From Pseudeuparius sepicola (taxonomy: Eukaryota > Arthropoda > Insecta > Coleoptera > Anthribidae), in assembly GCA_963920635.1 (NCBI GenBank), contig OY987298.1:85755454-85819453 (forward strand): a stretch of 64,000 bases of DNA. The letters run 5' to 3'. The notes under the pieces were generated by a model. The model did no database searches. It saw nothing but the letters and a program-made list of their open reading frames with translations, and was not told the origin of the DNA. Positions within the stretch are counted from its first letter, which is position 1. Every line of letters starts with the position of its first letter. This document shows positions 36,803 to 49,346 of the stretch, piece by piece. Made by a program: the position numbers and the translations under genes.

Positions 36803-37079
36803 CTAAAGTTACGAGAAAACAGAGAATCGACGAAGAACCAGCGGAATTCAGCAATTACTTCGAAATTATCCCTGATTCAATAATTTCCCATCCAATTTCG
36901 CAAAAACTTTGTTCACACACTGTTCTACTACTAAGGTTAAGAGAAATACACGGAAATAACCCGAAAAGAATACTTCCTATCGAAATTCACATAAAAACTA
37001 AGCAAAGAACGTAAGATTGTGAGTGTAGATGTGAAAACAAGAAAAAGTGATAGCACTCAAAGTTAGAAAACAATCGGGG
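36803..37079 (-). repeat. Inverted cassette R26: one reversed monomer + linker
   Basis: Reversed block 36803-37002, linker 37003-37079 (variant a). Preceded by a 902-bp plus run. First copy within the 2183-bp duplication; like R14. Confidence 0.95.
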
Positions 37080-37806
37080 AAAATTTTGGAGTATTTGCTG
37101 AATTCCGCTGTTTCTACGACGATTCACTGTTTTCTCGTAACTTTAGTTTTTATGTGAATTTCGATAGGAAATGTTCTTTTCGGGTCACTTTTCGTGTATT
37201 TCTCTTAAAATGGGTCTTTAGAACAGTGCGTGAACACAGTTTTCGCGAAATTGGATGGGAAGTTATTGAATCAGGGATAATTTCCGGGTATTTGCTGAAT
37301 TCCGCTGGATCTACGTCGATTCACTGTTTTCTCGTATCTTTAGTTTTTATGTGAATTTCGATTGGAAATGTTCTTTTCGGGTTACTTTCCGAGTATTTCT
37401 CTTAACCTTAGTAGTTAGAACAGTGTGTGAAAACAGTTTTTGCGAAATTGGATGGGAAATTTTGGAATCAGGGATAATTACGGAGTATTTGCTGAATTGC
37501 GCTGGTTCTACGTCGATTCGCTGTTTTCTCGTAACTTTAGTTTTTATGTGAATTTCGATTCGAAATGTTCTTTCCGTGTTACTTTCTGGGTATTTCTCTT
37601 TAAATGAGTCCTTAGAACAGTGTGTGAACACAGCTTTCGCGAAATTGGATGGGAAATTATGGAATCAGGGATAATTTCGAAGTAATTGCTGAATTCCGCT
37701 GGTTCCTCGTCTATTCTCTGTTTTCTCGTAACTTTAGTTTTTTTGTGAATTTCGATAGGAAATGTTCCTTTCGTGTTACTTTCTGTGCATTTATCTTTAA
37801 ATGAGT

Positions 37807-38083
37807 CTAAAGTTACGAGAAAACAGAGAATCGACGAAGAACCAGCGGAATTCAGCAATTACTTCGAAATTATCCCTGATTCAATAATTTCCCATCCAAT
37901 TTCGCAAAAACTGTGTTCACACACTGTTCTACTACTAAGGTTAAGAGAAATACACGGAAATAACCCGAAAAGAATACTTCCTATCGAAATTCACATAAAA
38001 ACTAAGCAAAGAACGTAAGATTGTGAGTGTAGATGTGAAAACAAGAAAAAGTGATAGCACTCAAAGTTAGAAAACAATCGGGG
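37807..38083 (-). repeat. Inverted cassette R27: one reversed monomer + linker, exchange site
   Basis: Reversed block 37807-38006, linker 38007-38083 (variant a where the U2 counterpart R15 has variant c). After the linker, the sequence returns to what follows R25, except that it keeps ggggaaaa instead of ggggataa. This places the duplication join within or just after the linker. Confidence 0.95.
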
Positions 38084-38985
38084 AAAATTTTGGAGTATTT
38101 GCTGAATTCCGCTGTTTCTACGTCGATTCACTGTTTTCTCGTACTTTAGTTTTTATGTGAATTTCGATAGGAAATGTTCTTTTCGGGTCACTTTTCGTGT
38201 ATTTCTCTTAAAATGGGTCTTTAGAACAGTGCGTGAACACAGTTTTCGCGAAATTGGATGGAAAGTTATTGAATCATTGATAATTTCGGAGTATTTGCTG
38301 AATTCCGCTGGTTCCTCGTCGATTCTCTGTTTTCTCGAAACTTTAGTTTTTTTGTGAATTTCGATAGGAAATGTTCCTTTCGTGTATTCCTCTTAACCTT
38401 AGTAGTTAGAACAGTGTGTGAACACAGTTTTTGCGAATTTGGATGGGAAATTGTGGAATCAGGGATAATTTCGAAGTAATTGCTGAATTCCGCTGGTTCC
38501 TCGTCGATTCTCTGTTTTCTCGTAACTGTAGTTTTTATGTGAATTTCGATTGGAAATGTTCTTTTCGGGTTACTTTCCGAGTATTTCTCTTAACCTTAGT
38601 AGTTAGAACAGTGTGTGAAAACAGTTTTTGCGAAATTGGATGGGAAATTTTGGAATCAGGGATAATTACGGAGTATTTGCTGAATTGCGCTGGTTCTACG
38701 TCGATTCGCTGTTTTCTCGTAACTTTAGTTTTTATGTGAATTTCGATAGGAAATGTTCTTTTCGGGTCACTTTTCGTGTATTTCTCTTAAATTGGGTCTT
38801 TAGAACAGTGTGTGAACACAGTTTTCGCGAAATTGGATGGGAAGTTATTGAATCAGGGATAATTTCGGAGTATTTGCTGAATTCCGCTGGTTCCTCGTCG
38901 ATTCTCTGTTTTCTCGTAACTTCAGTTTTTTTGTGAATTTCGATAGGAAATGTTCTTTTCGTGTTTCTTTCTTCTTTAAATGAGT

Positions 38986-39262
38986 CTAAAGTTACGAGAA
39001 AACAGAGAATCGACGAAGAACCAGCGGAATTCAGCAATTACTTCGAAATTATCCCTGATTCAATAATTTCCCATCCAATTTCGCAAAAACTTTGTTCACA
39101 CACTGTTCTACTACTAAGGTTAAGAGAAATACACGGAAATAACCCGAAAAGAATACTTCCTATCGAAATTCACATAAAAACTAAGCAAAGAACGTAAGAT
39201 TGTGAGTGTAGATGTGAAAACAAGAAAAAGTGATAGCACTCAAAGTTAGAAAACAATCGGGG
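38986..39262 (-). repeat. Inverted cassette R28: one reversed monomer + linker
   Basis: Reversed block 38986-39185, linker 39186-39262 (variant a). Preceded by a 902-bp plus run. Second copy of R26 at +2183. Confidence 0.95.
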
Positions 39263-39989
39263 AAAATTTTGGAGTATTTGCTGAATTCCGCTGTTTCTAC
39301 GACGATTCACTGTTTTCTCGTAACTTTAGTTTTTATGTGAATTTCGATAGGAAATGTTCTTTTCGGGTCACTTTTCGTGTATTTCTCTTAAAATGGGTCT
39401 TTAGAACAGTGCGTGAACACAGTTTTCGCGAAATTGGATGGGAAGTTATTGAATCAGGGATAATTTCCGGGTATTTGCTGAATTCCGCTGGATCTACGTC
39501 GATTCACTGTTTTCTCGTATCTTTAGTTTTTATGTGAATTTCGATTGGAAATGTTCTTTTCGGGTTACTTTCCGAGTATTTCTCTTAACCTTAGTAGTTA
39601 GAACAGTGTGTGAAAACAGTTTTTGCGAAATTGGATGGGAAATTTTGGAATCAGGGATAATTACGGAGTATTTGCTGAATTGCGCTGGTTCTACGTCGAT
39701 TCGCTGTTTTCTCGTAACTTTAGTTTTTATGTGAATTTCGATTCGAAATGTTCTTTCCGTGTTACTTTCTGGGTATTTCTCTTTAAATGAGTCCTTAGAA
39801 CAGTGTGTGAACACAGCTTTCGCGAAATTGGATGGGAAATTATGGAATCAGGGATAATTTCGAAGTAATTGCTGAATTCCGCTGGTTCCTCGTCTATTCT
39901 CTGTTTTCTCGTAACTTTAGTTTTTTTGTGAATTTCGATAGGAAATGTTCCTTTCGTGTTACTTTCTGTGCATTTATCTTTAAATGAGT

Positions 39990-40266
39990 CTAAAGTTACG
40001 AGAAAACAGAGAATCGACGAAGAACCAGCGGAATTCAGCAATTACTTCGAAATTATCCCTGATTCAATAATTTCCCATCCAATTTCGCAAAAACTGTGTT
40101 CACACACTGTTCTACTACTAAGGTTAAGAGAAATACACGGAAATAACCCGAAAAGAATACTTCCTATCGAAATTCACATAAAAACTAAGCAAAGAACGTA
40201 AGATTGTGAGTGTAGATGTGAAAACAAGAAAAAGTGATAGCACTCAAAGTTAGAAAACAATCGGGG
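39990..40266 (-). repeat. Inverted cassette R29: one reversed monomer + linker
   Basis: Reversed block 39990-40189, linker 40190-40266 (variant a). Preceded by a 727-bp plus run. Second copy of R27 at +2183; ends unit U3. The HOR landmark run follows. Confidence 0.95.
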
Positions 40267-40699
40267 AAAATTTTGGAGTATTTGCTGAATTCCGCTGTTT
40301 CTACGTCGATTCACTGTTTTCTCGTAACTTTAGTTTTTATGTGAATTTCGATAGGAAATGTTCTTTTCGGGTCACTTTTCGTGTATTTCTCTTAAAATGG
40401 GTCTTTAGAACAGTGTGTGAACACAGTTTTCGCGAAATTGGATGGGAAGTTATTGAATCAGGGATAATTTCGGAGTATTTGCTGAATTCCGCTGGTTCCT
40501 CGTCGATTCTCTGTTTTCTCGAAACTTTAGTTTTTTTGTGAATTTCGATAGGAAATGTTCTTTTCGTGTTACTTTCTGTGTATTTCTCTTAAAATGAGAC
40601 CTTAGAACAGTGTGTGAAAACAGTTTATGCGAAATTGGATGGGAAGTTACGGAATCAGGAATAATTTCGGAGTATTTGCTGAATTCCGCTGGATCTACG

Positions 40700-40760
40700 T
40701 CGATTCACTGTTTTCTCGTAACTTTAGTTTTTATGTGATTTCGATAGGAAATGTTCTTTT
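40700..40760 (+). other. Single-monomer (197-bp) deletion join in U4
   Basis: U4 passes from ctggatctacgtcgattcac directly to ctcgtaactttag and atgtgatttcg. In U2, U3 and U5 those two markers are on successive monomers. Exactly 197 bp are missing and the phase is kept, so exchange took place within the shared ctgttttctcgta. Confidence 0.88.
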
Positions 40761-41568
40761 CGGGTTACTTTCCGAGTATTTCTCCTAACCTTAGTAGTTA
40801 CAACACCGTGTGAATACAATTTCTGCGAAATCGGATGGAAAATTATGGAATCAGGGATAATTTCGAAATAATGGCTTAATTCCGCTAGTTCTTCATCGAT
40901 TCTCTGTTTTCTCGTAACTTTAGTTTGTATGTGAATTTCGATAGGAAATGTTCTTTTCGGGTTACTTTCCGTGTATTTCTCTTAACCTTAGTAGTAGAAC
41001 AGTGTGTGAACACGGTTTTTGCGAAATTGGATGGGATATTATTGAATCAGGCATAATTTCGGAGTATTGGCTGAATTCCGCCGGTTCTACGACATTTCTG
41101 TTTTCTCGCAACTTTAGTATTATTGTGAATTTCGATAGGAAATATTCTTTTCGTGTTGCTTTAGGTGTATTTCTCTTAAAATGAGTTCTTAGAACAGTGT
41201 GTCAAAACAGTTTTTGCGAAATTGGATGGGAAATTATCGAATCACAGATAATTTCGGAGTATTTGCTGAATTCCGCTGGTTATACGTCGATTCACTGTTT
41301 TCTCGTAACTTTAGTTCCTATGTGAATTTCGATAGGAAATGTTCCTTTCGTGTATTTCTCTTAACCTTAGTGGTTAGAACAGTGTGTAAACACAGCTTTC
41401 GCGAAATTGGATGGGAAATTATGGAATCAGGGATAATTTCGAAGTAATTGCTGAATTCCGCTGGTTCCTCGTCTATTCTCTGTTTTCTCGTAACTTTAGT
41501 TTTTTTGTGAATTTCGATAGGAAATGTTCCTTTCGTGTTACTTTCTGTGCATTTATCTTTAAATGAGT

Positions 41569-41843
41569 CTAAAGTTACGAGAAAACAGAATCGACGAAGA
41601 ACCAGCGGAATTCAGCAATTACTTCGAAATTATCCCTGATTCAATAATTTCCCATCCAATTTCGCAAAAACTGTGTTCACACACTGTTCTACTACTAAGG
41701 TTAAGAGAAATACACGGAAATAACCCGAAAAGAATACTTCCTATCGAAATTCACATAAAAACTAAGCAAAGAACGTAAGATTGTGAGTGTAGATGTGAAA
41801 ACAAGAAAAAGTGATAGCACTCAAAGTTAGAAAACAATCGGGG
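41569..41843 (-). repeat. Inverted cassette R30: one reversed monomer + linker
   Basis: Reversed block 41569-41766 (198 bp), linker 41767-41843 (variant a). Preceded by a 1302-bp plus run, which is the 1499-bp run of R7/R19 minus one monomer. U4 copy of R19. Confidence 0.95.
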
Positions 41844-42951
41844 ATAATTTTGGAGTATTTGCTGAATTCCGCTGTTTCTACGTCGATTCACTGTTTTCTC
41901 GTACTTTAGTTTTTATGTGAATTTCGATAGGAAATGTTCTTTTCGGGTCACTTTTCGTGTATTTCTCTTAAAATGGGTCTTTAGAACAGTGCGTGAACAC
42001 AGTTTTCGCGAAATTGGATGGAAAGTTATTGAATCATTGATAATTTCGGAGTATTTGCTGAATTCCGCTGGTTCCTCGTCGATTCTCTGTTTTCTCGAAA
42101 CTTTAGTTTTTTTGTGAATTTCGATAGGAAATGTTCTTTTCGTGTTACTTTCTGTGTATTTCTCTTAACCTTAGTAGTTAGAACAGTGTGTGAAAACAGT
42201 TTTTGCGAAATTGGATGGGAAATTTTGGAATCAGGGATAATATCGAAATAATGGCTTAATTCCGCTGGTTCTTCATCGATTCTCTGTTTTCTCGTAACTT
42301 TAGTTCCTATGTAAATTTCGATAGGAAATGTTCCTTTCGTGTATTCCTCTTAACCTTAGTAGTTAGAACAGTGTGTGAACACAGTTTTTGCGAATTTGGA
42401 TGGGAAATTGTGGAATCAGGGATAATTTCGAAGTAATTGCTGAATTCCGCTGGTTCCTCGTCGATTCTCTGTTTTCTCGTAACTTTAGTTTTTATGTGAA
42501 TTTCGATTGGAAATGTTCTTTTCGGGTTACTTTCCGAGTATTTCTCTTAACCTTAGTAGTTAGAACAGTGTGTGAAAACAGTTTTTGCGAAATTGGATGG
42601 GAAATTTTGGAATCAGGGATAATTACGGAGTATTTGCTGAATTGCGCTGGTTCTACGTCGATTCGCTGTTTTCTCGTAACTTTAGTTTTTATGTGAATTT
42701 CGATTCGAAATGTTCTTTCCGTGTTACTTTCTGGGTATTTCTCTTTAAATGAGTCCTTAGAACAGTGTGTGAACACAGCTTTCGCGAAATTGGTTGGGAA
42801 ATTATGGAATCAGGGATAATTTCGAAGTAATTGCTGAATTCCACTGGTTCCTCGTCTATTCTCTGTTTTCTCGTAACTTTAGTTTTTTTGTGAATTTCGA
42901 TAGGAAATGTTCCTTTCGTGTTACTTTCTGTGCATTTATCTTTAAATGAGT

Positions 42952-43228
42952 CTAAAGTTACGAGAAAACAGAGAATCGACGAAGAACCAGCGGAATTCAG
43001 CAATTACCTCGAAATTATCCCTGATTCAATAATTTCCCATCCAATTTCGCAAAAACTGTGTTCACACACTGTTCAACTACTAAGGTTAAGAGAAATACAC
43101 GGAAATAACCCGAAAAGAATACTTCCTATCGAAATTCACATAAAAACTAAACAAAGAACGTAAGATTGTGTGTTTAGATGTGAAAACAAGAAAAAGTGAG
43201 AGCACTCAAAGTTAGAAAACAATCGGGG
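42952..43228 (-). repeat. Inverted cassette R31: one reversed monomer + linker
   Basis: Reversed block 42952-43151, linker 43152-43228 (variant c). Preceded by a 1108-bp plus run. U4 copy of R20. Confidence 0.95.
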
Positions 43229-44530
43229 AAAATTTTGGAGTATTTGCTGAATTCCGCTGTTTCTACGTCGATTCACTGTTTTCTCGTAACTTTAGTTTTT
43301 ATGTGAATTTCGATAGGAAATGTTCTTTTCGGGTCACTTTTCGTGTATTTCTCTTAAAATGGGTCTTTAGAACAGTGTGTGAACACAGTTTTCGCGAAAT
43401 TGGATGGGAAGTTATTGAATCAGGGATAATTTCGGAGTATTTGCTGAATTCCGCTGGTTCCTCGTCGATTCACTGTTTTCTCGTATCTTTAGTTTTTATG
43501 TGAATTTCGATTGGAAATGTTCTTTTCGGGTTACTTTCCGAGTATTTCTCTTAACCTTAGTAGTTAGAACATTGTGTGAATACAATTTTTGCGAAATTGG
43601 ATGGAAAATTATGGAATCAGGGATAATTTCGGAGTATTTGCTGAATTCCGCTGGTTCTACGTCGATTGTCTGTTTTCTCGTAACTTTAGTTTTTATGTGA
43701 TTTCGATAGGAAATGTTCTTTTCGGGTTACTTTCCGAGTATTTCTCCTAACCTTAGTAGTTAGAACACCGTGTGAATACAATTTCTGCGAAATCGGATGG
43801 AAAATTATGGAATCAGGGATAATTTCGAAATAATGGCTTAATTCCGCTAGTTCTTCATCGATTCTCTGTTTTCTCGTAACTTTAGTTTGTATGTGAATTT
43901 CGATAGGAAATGTTCTTTTCGGGTTACTTTCCGTGTATTTCTCTTAACCTTAGTAGTAGAACAGTGTGTGAACACGGTTTTTGCGAAATTGGATGGGATA
44001 TTATTGAATCAGGCATAATTTCGGAGTATTGGCTGAATTCCGCCGGTTCTACGACATTTCTGTTTTCTCGCAACTTTAGTATTATTGTGAATTTCGATAG
44101 GAAATATTCTTTTCGTGTTGCTTTAGGTGTATTTCTCTTAAAATGAGTTCTTAGAACAGTGTGTCAAAACAGTTTTTGCGAAATTGGATGGGAAATTATC
44201 GAATCACAGATAATTTCGGAGTATTTGCTGAATTCCGCTGGTTATACGTCGATTCACTGTTTTCTCGTAACTTTAGTTCCTATGTGAATTTCGATAGGAA
44301 ATGTTCCTTTCGTGTATTTCTCTTAACCTTAGTAGTTAGAACAGTGTGTGAACACAGATTTTGCGAAATTGGATGGGAAATTGTGGAATCAGGGATAATT
44401 TCGAAGTAATTGCTGAATTCCGCTCGTTCCTCGTCTATTCTCTGTTTTCTCGTAACTTTAGTTTTTTTGTGAATTTCGATAGGAAATGTTCTTTTCGTGT
44501 TACTTTCTGTGTATTTCTCTTTAAATGAGT

Positions 44531-45001
44531 CTAAAGTTACGAGAAAACAGAGAATCGACGAAGAACCAGCGGAATTCAGCAATTACTTTGTAATTATCCC
44601 TTATTAAATAATTTCCCACCCAATTTCGCATAAACTGTCACATATTGTTCTAACTACTAAGGTTAAGAGAAATACACGGAAAGTATCCCGGAAAGAACAT
44701 TTCCTATCGAAATTCACTTAAAAACTAAAGTTACGAGAAAACAGAGAATCGACGAGGAACCAGCGGAATTCAGCAATTACTTCGAAATTATCCCTGATTC
44801 AATAATTTCCCATCCAATTTCGCAAAAACTTTGTTCACACACTGTTCTACTACTAAGGTTAAGAGAAATACACGGAAATAACCCGAAAAGAATACTTCCT
44901 ATCGAAATTCACATAAAAAGTAAGCAAAGAACGTAAGATTGTGAGTGTAGATGTGAAAACAAGAAAAAGTGATAGCACTCAAAGTTAGAAAACAATCGGG
45001 G
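44531..45001 (-). repeat. Inverted cassette R32: two reversed monomers + linker
   Basis: Reversed block 44531-44924, linker 44925-45001 (variant a). Preceded by a 1302-bp plus run. U4 copy of R21. Confidence 0.95.
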
Positions 45002-45039
45002 ATAATTTTGGAGTATTTGCTGAATTCCGCTGGTTCTAC

Positions 45040-45063
45040 GTAGATTCAAGAAATGTTACTTTC
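45040..45063. other. 366-bp deletion join that removed the hairpin left arm (U4)
   Basis: Relative to U3, sequence up to c 45047 equals 30838 and sequence from 45047 equals 31204 onward, so the counterparts of 30839-31204 are missing. The join reads gtagattcaagaaatgttac. Only one base (c) is shared at the break, and the right end lies at the boundary between the left arm and the loop of the hairpin. All other large joins in the window are in phase with the monomer; this one is not. Confidence 0.9.
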
Positions 45064-45274
45064 TGTGTATTTCTCTTAAAATGAGTCCTAACAACAGCGT
45101 GTGAAAGCAGTTTATGCGAAATTGGATGGTAAATTAAGGAATCAGGGATAATTTCGAAGTAATTGCTGAATTCCGCTGGTTCCTCGTCTATTCTCTGTTT
45201 TCTCGTAACTTCAGTTTTTTTGTGAATTTCGATAGGAAATGTTCTTTTCGTGTTACTTTCTTCTTTAAATGAGT

Positions 45275-45745
45275 CTAAAGTTACGAGAAAACAGAGAATC
45301 GACGAAGAACCAGCGGAATTCAGTAATTACTTTGAAATTATCCCTGATTAAATAATTTCCTATCCAATTTCGCATAAACTGTCACATATTGTTCTAACTA
45401 CTAAGGTTAAAAGAAATACAGGGAAAGTAACCCGAAAAGAACATTTCCTATCGAAATTCACATAAAAACTAAAGTTACGAGAAAACAGAGAATCGACGAG
45501 GAACCAGCGGAATTCAGCAATTACTTCGAAATTATCCCTGATTCAATAATTTCCCATCCAATTTCGAAAAAACTGTGTTCACACACTGTTCTACTACTAA
45601 GGTTAAGAGAAATACACGGAAATAACCCGAAAAGAATACTTCCTATGGAAATTCACATAAAAACTAAACAAAGAACGTAAGATTGTGAGTGTAGATGTGA
45701 AAACAAGAAAAAGTGATAGCACTCAAAGTTAGAAAACAATCGGGG
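45275..45745 (-). repeat. Inverted cassette R33: two reversed monomers + linker
   Basis: Reversed block 45275-45668, linker 45669-45745 (variant a). The plus run before it is only 273 bp (45002-45274), the shortest in the window, because of the 366-bp deletion at 45047. U4 copy of R22. Confidence 0.95.
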
Positions 45746-46472
45746 AAAATTTTGGAGTATTTGCTGAATTCCGCTGTTTCTACGTCGATTCACTGTTTTC
45801 TCGTAACTTTAGTTTTTATGTGAATTTCGATAGGAAATGTTCTTTTCGGGTCACTTTTCGTGTATTTCTCTTAAAATGGGTCTTTAGAACAGTGCGTGAA
45901 CACAGTTTTCGCGAAATTGGATGGGAAGTTATTGAATCAGGGATAATTTCCGGGTATTTGCTGAAATCCGCTGGATCTACGTCGATTCACTGTTTTCTCG
46001 TATCTTTAGTTTTTATGTGAATTTCGATTGGAAATGTTCTTTTCGGGTTACTTTCCGAGTATTTCTCTTAACCTTAGTAGTTAGAACAGTGTGTGAAAAC
46101 AGTTTTTGCGAAATTGGATGGGAAATTTTGGAATCAGGGATAATTACGGAGTATTTGCTGAATTGCGCTGGTTCTACGTCGATTCGCTGTTTTCTCGTAA
46201 CTTTAGTTTTTATGTGAATTTCGATTCGAAATGTTCTTTCCGTGTTACTTTCTGGGTATTTCTCTTTAAATGAGTCCTTAGAACAGTGTGTGAACACAGC
46301 TTTCGCGAAATTGGATGGGAAATTATGGAATCAGGGATAATTTCGAAGTAATTGCTGAATTCCGCTGGTTCCTCGTCTATTCTCTGTTTTCTCGTAACTT
46401 TAGTTTTTTTGTGAATTTCGATAGGAAATGTTCCTTTCGTGTTACTTTCTGTGCATTTATCTTTAAATGAGT

Positions 46473-46749
46473 CTAAAGTTACGAGAAAACAGAGAATCGA
46501 CGAAGAACCAGCGGAATTCAGCAATTACTTCGAAATTATCCCTGATTCAATAATTTCCCATCCAATTTCGCAAAAACTGTGTTCACACACTGTTCTACTA
46601 CTAAGGTTAAGAGAAATACACGGAAATAACCCGAAAAGAATACTTCCTATCGAAATTCACATAAAAACTAAGCAAAGAACGTAAGATTGTGAGTGTAGAT
46701 GTGAAAACAAGAAAAAGTGATAGCACTCAAAGTTAGAAAACAATCGGGG
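46473..46749 (-). repeat. Inverted cassette R34: one reversed monomer + linker
   Basis: Reversed block 46473-46672, linker 46673-46749 (variant a). Preceded by a 727-bp plus run with the EcoRI-destroying a at 45966. U4 copy of R23. Confidence 0.95.
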
Positions 46750-47146
46750 AAAATTTTGGAGTATTTGCTGAATTCCGCTGTTTCTACGTCGATTCACTGT
46801 TTTCTCGTAACTTTAGTTTTTATGTGAATTTCGATATGAAATGTTCTTTTCGGGTCACTTTTCGTGTATTTCTCTTAAAATGGGTCTTTAGAACAGTGCG
46901 TGAACACAGTTTTCGCGAAATTGGATGGGAAGTTATTGAATCAGGGATAATTTCCGGGTATTTGCTGAATTCCGCTGGATCTACGTCGATTCACTGTTTT
47001 CTCGTATCTTTAGTTTTTATGTGAATTTCGATTGGAAATGTTCTTTTCGGGTTACTTTCCGAGTATTTCTCTTAACCTTAGTAGTTAGAACAGTGTGTGA
47101 AAACAGTTTTTGCGAAATTGGATGGGAAATTTTGGAATCAGGGATA

Positions 47147-47190
47147 ATTTCGGAGTATTTGCTGAATTGCGCTGGTTCTACGTCGATTCG
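47147..47190 (+). other. 397-bp (two-monomer) deletion join in U4
   Basis: The monomer at 47021 has ataatttcgg like the one at 33178 of U3, but gattcgctg like the one two monomers later. U4 lacks 397 bp here (2 x 197 plus the 3-bp insertion of the gttattactttc variant). The join lies between 47151 and 47187. Confidence 0.87.
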
Positions 47191-47476
47191 CTGTTTTCTC
47201 GTAACTTTAGTTTTTATGTGAATTTCGATTCGAAATGTTCTTTCCGTGTTACTTTCTGGGTATTTCTCTTTAAATGAGTCCTTAGAACAGTGTGTGAACA
47301 CAGCTTTCGCGAAATTGGATGGGAAATTATGGAATCAGGGATAATTTCGAAGTAATTGCTGAATTCCGCTGGTTCCTCGTCTATTCTCTGTTTTCTCGTA
47401 ACTTTAGTTTTTTTGTGAATTTCGATAGGAAATGTTCCTTTCGTGTTACTTTCTGTGCATTTATCTTTAAATGAGT

Positions 47477-47753
47477 CTAAAGTTACGAGAAAACAGAGAA
47501 TCGACGAAGAACCAGCGGAATTCAGCAATTACTTCGAAATTATCCCTGATTCAATAATTTCCCATCCAATTTCGCAAAAACTGTGTTCACACACTGTTCT
47601 ACTACTAAGGTTAAGAGAAATACACGGAAATAACCCGAAAAGAATACTTCCTATCGAAATTCACATAAAAACTAAGCAAAGAACGTAAGATTGTGAGTGT
47701 AGATGTGAAAACAAGAAAAAGTGATAGCACTCAAAGTTAGAAAACAATCGGGG
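47477..47753 (-). repeat. Inverted cassette R35: one reversed monomer + linker
   Basis: Reversed block 47477-47676, linker 47677-47753 (variant a). Preceded by a 727-bp plus run, which is the 1124-bp run of R12/R24 minus 397 bp. U4 copy of R24. Confidence 0.95.
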
Positions 47754-49071
47754 ATAATTTTGGAGTATATGCTGAATTCCGCTGTTTCTACGTCGATTCA
47801 CTGTTTTCTCGTACTTTAGTTTTTATGTGAATTTCGATAGGAAATGTTCTTTTCGGGTCACTTTTCGTGTATTTCTCTTAAAATGGGTCTTTAGAACAGT
47901 GCGTGAACACAGTTTTCGCGAAATTGGATGGAAAGTTATTGAATCATTGATAATTTCGGAGTATTTGCTGAATTCCGCTGGTTCCTCGTCGATTCTCTGT
48001 TTTCTCGAAACTTTAGTTTTTTTGTGAATTTCGATAGGAAATGTTCTTTTCGGGTTACTTTCCGAGTATTTCTCTTAACCTTAGTAGTTAGAACAGTGTG
48101 TGAAAACAGTTTTTGCGAAATTGGATGGGAAATTTTGGAATCAGGGATAATTTCGGAGTATTTGCTGAATTGCGCTGGTTCTACGTCGATTCACTGTTTT
48201 CTCGTAACTTTAGTTTTTATGTGAATTTCGATTCGAAATGTTCTTTCCGTGTTATTACTTTCTATGTATTTCTCTTTAAATGAGTCCTTAGAACAGTGTG
48301 TGAACACAGCTTTCGCGAAATTGGATGGGAAATTATGGAATCAGGGATAATTTCGAAGTAATTGCTGAATTCCGCTGGTTCCTCGTCTATTCTCTGTTTT
48401 CTCGTAACTTTAGTTTTTTTGTGAATTTCGATAGGAAATGTTCTTTTCGTGTTACTTTCCGAGTATTTCTCTTAACCTTAGTAGTTCGAACACTGTGTGA
48501 ATACAATTTTTGCGAAATTGGATGGAAAATTATTGAATCAGGGATAATTTCGGAGTATTGCTGAATTCCGCTGGTTCCTCGTCGATTCTCTGTTTTCTCG
48601 AAACTATAGTTTTTTTGTGAATTTCGATAGGAAATGTTCTTTTCGTATTACATTCCGTGTATTTCTCTTAAAATGAGTCCTTAGAACAGCGTGTGAAAAC
48701 AGTTTTTGCGAAATTGGATGAGAAATTATGGAATGAGGGATAATTTCGGAGTATTTGCTGAATTCCCCTGGTTCTACGTCGATTGTCTGTTTTCTCGTAA
48801 CTTTAGTTTTTATGTGATTTCGATAGCAAATGTCCTTTTCGGGTTACTTTCCGAGTATTTCTCTTAACCTTAGTAGTTAGAACACTGTGTGAATACAATT
48901 TTTGCGAAATTGGATGGAAAATTATTGAATCAGGGATAATTTCGAAGTAATTGCTGAATTCCGCTGGTTCCTCGTCTATTCTCTGTTTTCTCGTAACTTT
49001 AGTTTTTTTGTGAATTTCGATAGGAAATGTTCCTTTCGTGTTACTTTCTGTGCATTTATCTTTAAATGAGT

Positions 49072-49346
49072 CTAAAGTTACGAGAAAACAGAATCGACGA
49101 AGAACCAGCGGAATTCAGCAATTACTTCGAAATTATCCCTGATTCAATAATTTCCCATCCAATTTCGCAAAAACTGTGTTCACACACTGTTCTACTACTA
49201 AGGTTAAGAGAAATACACGGAAATAACCCGAAAAGAATACTTCCTATCGAAATTCACATAAAAACTAAGCAAAGAACGTAAGATTGTGAGTGTAGATGTG
49301 AAAACAAGAAAAAGTGATAGCACTCAAAGTTAGAAAACAATCGGGG
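49072..49346 (-). repeat. Inverted cassette R36: one reversed monomer + linker
   Basis: Reversed block 49072-49269 (198 bp), linker 49270-49346 (variant a). Preceded by a 1318-bp plus run. U4 copy of R25. Confidence 0.95.

Larger units (their letters stand above)
35897..40262 (+). repeat. 2183-bp tandem duplication in U3 (two cassettes per copy)
   Basis: The period is 2183 bp: cassettes R25-R26 recur as R27-R28 (linkers 35824/38007 and 37003/39186), and R27 recurs as R29. The join is within or just after the linker of R27. The duplication is absent from U2, where the sequence after the corresponding linker (21673) is different. Confidence 0.9.
25874..40279 (+). repeat. HOR unit U3, 14406 bp
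   Basis: The unit contains eleven cassettes (R19-R29). It is collinear with U2 (shift 16334) from its start to about 38020. There, inside linker R27, it departs: instead of the last ~4.1 kb of U2 it carries a second copy of the preceding 2183 bp (period 2183, to about 40262). The net length change (4111 lost, 2183 gained) explains 16334-14406=1928. The substitution at 32123 (t to a, removing an EcoRI site) is shared with U4 at 45966 but not with U2, so U3 and U4 are sisters. Confidence 0.92.
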
